Assembly (NCBI GenBank): GCA_030635465.1
Contig: DAOVYU010000060.1
Span: forward strand, 1-6,602
Direction: 5' to 3'
Length of the DNA stretch: 6,602 nucleotides
Origin: Bacteroidales bacterium
Lineage (GTDB): Bacteria; Bacteroidota; Bacteroidia; Bacteroidales; JAADJA01
The translations under genes and the position numbers were made by a program. The notes beneath the pieces were generated by a model. It saw only the letters and a program-made list of their open reading frames with translations, did not search any database and was not told where the DNA came from. Position 1 is the stretch's first letter. Each line of letters starts with the position of its first letter. Of this stretch, positions 6,057 through 6,602 are shown in pieces.

Positions 6057-6283
6057 GAAAAATCACAGTATGTATGGCAATTCCCTTTTTTGAATGATTT
6101 TAGATCATTGAAACAAAGCAGTTATAAAAATTTCTATGAAAAATCAGGAAATAAATACCGTAACTCCCATTTCGAAAGGGGTGAAGGGGTATGTTATAAA
6201 ACAAATAACATTTATTTACTGATTTTTAATTTACACAACAATTGATTTGTTTCAAAATCATTTTAAACTAATATTGTTTTGCC
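6057..6283 (+). other. Leader between the TPP aptamer and the TonB-dependent receptor (possible expression platform)
   Basis: This 227-base stretch has no certain gene. It holds a T6 tract at 6086-6091 preceded only by a weak GGAA/TTCC pairing, so no convincing intrinsic terminator. It also has a hairpin AATGAT/ATCATT (6093-6098 with 6104-6109). A G-rich element at 6178-6192 contains GGGGTG and GGGGTAT; bases 6185-6194 can pair with 6014-6023 of the aptamer. A 28-codon ORF at 6136-6222 (starts MKNQEINTVTPISKG) is too short to call a gene. A candidate promoter lies at its right end. Confidence 0.5.
6246..6276 (+). promoter_or_regulatory. Possible internal promoter just before the TonB-dependent receptor
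   Basis: TTTG at 6246-6249 is followed after 19 bases by TAATATTG at 6269-6276, seven of eight matches to TAnnTTTG with ideal spacing. It sits only 7 bases before the ATG at 6284, so the message would be almost leaderless and would bypass the riboswitch. That closeness is a reason for doubt. Confidence 0.3.
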
Positions 6284-6602
6284 ATGTTTATTAAAACAAT
6301 TAACCACAAGATTTTAATTCTTTTAATCGGATTATTACCCGCATTTACCTTTGCACAATTTACCATTTCGGGTAAAGTAAAAGATGGAGATTCGGGTGAG
6401 TATTTACCTGGGGCTACTATTCAGCTAAACAATGGATCTGCTACAACAACAGATGTTGTTGGATTCTACAAAATTCCAAAACTAAAATCGGGATCTTATA
6501 ACATTGAGGTTTCATTCATTGGATATAAAACCATTGTAAAGGATGTTGATGTAAGTGGAAACCTGTCTATTGATTTTGAATTGAAGTATACTGCCATATT
6601 AA
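6284..6602 (+). CDS. TonB-dependent receptor, N-terminal part (probable thiamin-related outer-membrane importer)
   Basis: The first 106 codons are present and the gene runs off the right edge. Residues 1-24 are a signal peptide (positively charged start, hydrophobic ILILLIGLLPAF, cleavage likely at TFA-Q). Residues 27-102 form a carboxypeptidase-D-like regulatory domain: ISGKVKDGDSGEYLPGATI, then TTDVVGFYKIPKLKSGSYNI and VSFIGYKTI. In Bacteroidota this beta-sandwich precedes the plug and barrel of SusC-type and other TonB-dependent receptors. The plug and barrel are outside the window, so the assignment rests on the domain and context. The upstream TPP riboswitch points to uptake of thiamin or a precursor; THI-element-controlled receptors next to PnuT transporters have been described in Bacteroides. 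A non-receptor surface protein with the same domain is possible. The ATG at 6284 is chosen because the signal peptide follows immediately. Confidence 0.8.
   Translation, partial: MFIKTINHKILILLIGLLPAFTFAQFTISGKVKDGDSGEYLPGATIQLNNGSATTTDVVGFYKIPKLKSGSYNIEVSFIGYKTIVKDVDVSGNLSIDFELKYTAIL

Noticed and set aside
5878..6066. Minus-strand ORF of 62 codons across the riboswitch.
   Set aside because: It is read through the palindromic hairpin and the conserved aptamer on the opposite strand, and has no recognisable protein features.
6057..6110. Intrinsic terminator directly after the TPP aptamer.
   Set aside because: The T6 tract at 6086-6091 has only a four-base GGAA/TTCC stem before it, and the AATGAT/ATCATT hairpin is not followed by Ts.
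6136..6222. Short ORF as a remnant of thiC, because of a loose resemblance to its N-terminus and the TPP riboswitch context.
   Set aside because: The similarity is only a few residues and there is no further thiC-like coding sequence.

Overview
The window looks like chromosomal DNA of a Bacteroidota (Bacteroidetes) bacterium. The evidence is AT-rich intergenic DNA, a secreted protein with a type IX secretion (T9SS) C-terminal sorting domain, the start of a TonB-dependent receptor with a carboxypeptidase-D-like N-terminal domain, and several copies of the Bacteroidota promoter pattern TTG/TTTG ... TAnnTTTG. No tRNA, rRNA, CRISPR array, insertion sequence or phage gene was seen.

Layout. Positions 1-3490 hold four minus-strand genes, transcribed right to left: an alkaline-ceramidase-like membrane protein (2763-3490), a ubiquitin-like/Mut7-C RNase protein (1908-2654), the radical SAM enzyme AmrS (855-1865), and a T9SS-sorted secreted protein that runs off the left edge (1-833). 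The last three are closely spaced (42 and 21 bp) and probably form one operon. Positions 3491-3672 are a divergent intergenic region. A family 2 glycosyltransferase (3673-4695, plus) converges on aroQ, the type II 3-dehydroquinate dehydratase (4692-5114, minus); their stop codons share one TTAA. aroQ diverges from a DUF434/DUF5616 protein (5210-5881, plus). After it come a promoter, a TPP riboswitch (about 5900-6056) and the first 106 codons of a TonB-dependent receptor (6284-6602+), probably an outer-membrane thiamin importer.

Two genes are broken, and a plain ORF scan hides both. The ceramidase-like gene has a one-base frameshift in a T4 tract. The family's conserved C-terminus, with the two metal-binding histidines of GTHFLWH, continues intact in the -1 frame. 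The T9SS protein has a TGA at codon 39, just after its signal peptide, followed by a long open frame that still looks like protein. Either the lineage is losing these genes or the assembly carries errors; the sequence alone cannot decide.

The most unusual structure is the TPP riboswitch. Its conserved halves are intact but lie about 90 bases apart, because an 82-nt palindromic AT-rich hairpin with perfect 13-bp ends occupies the P3 arm. A second GGGGT-like element downstream can form ten contiguous pairs with the 3' strand of P2 and its flank, which suggests an expression platform. A possible second promoter just before the receptor could bypass the riboswitch. No wholly new multi-gene system is evident.
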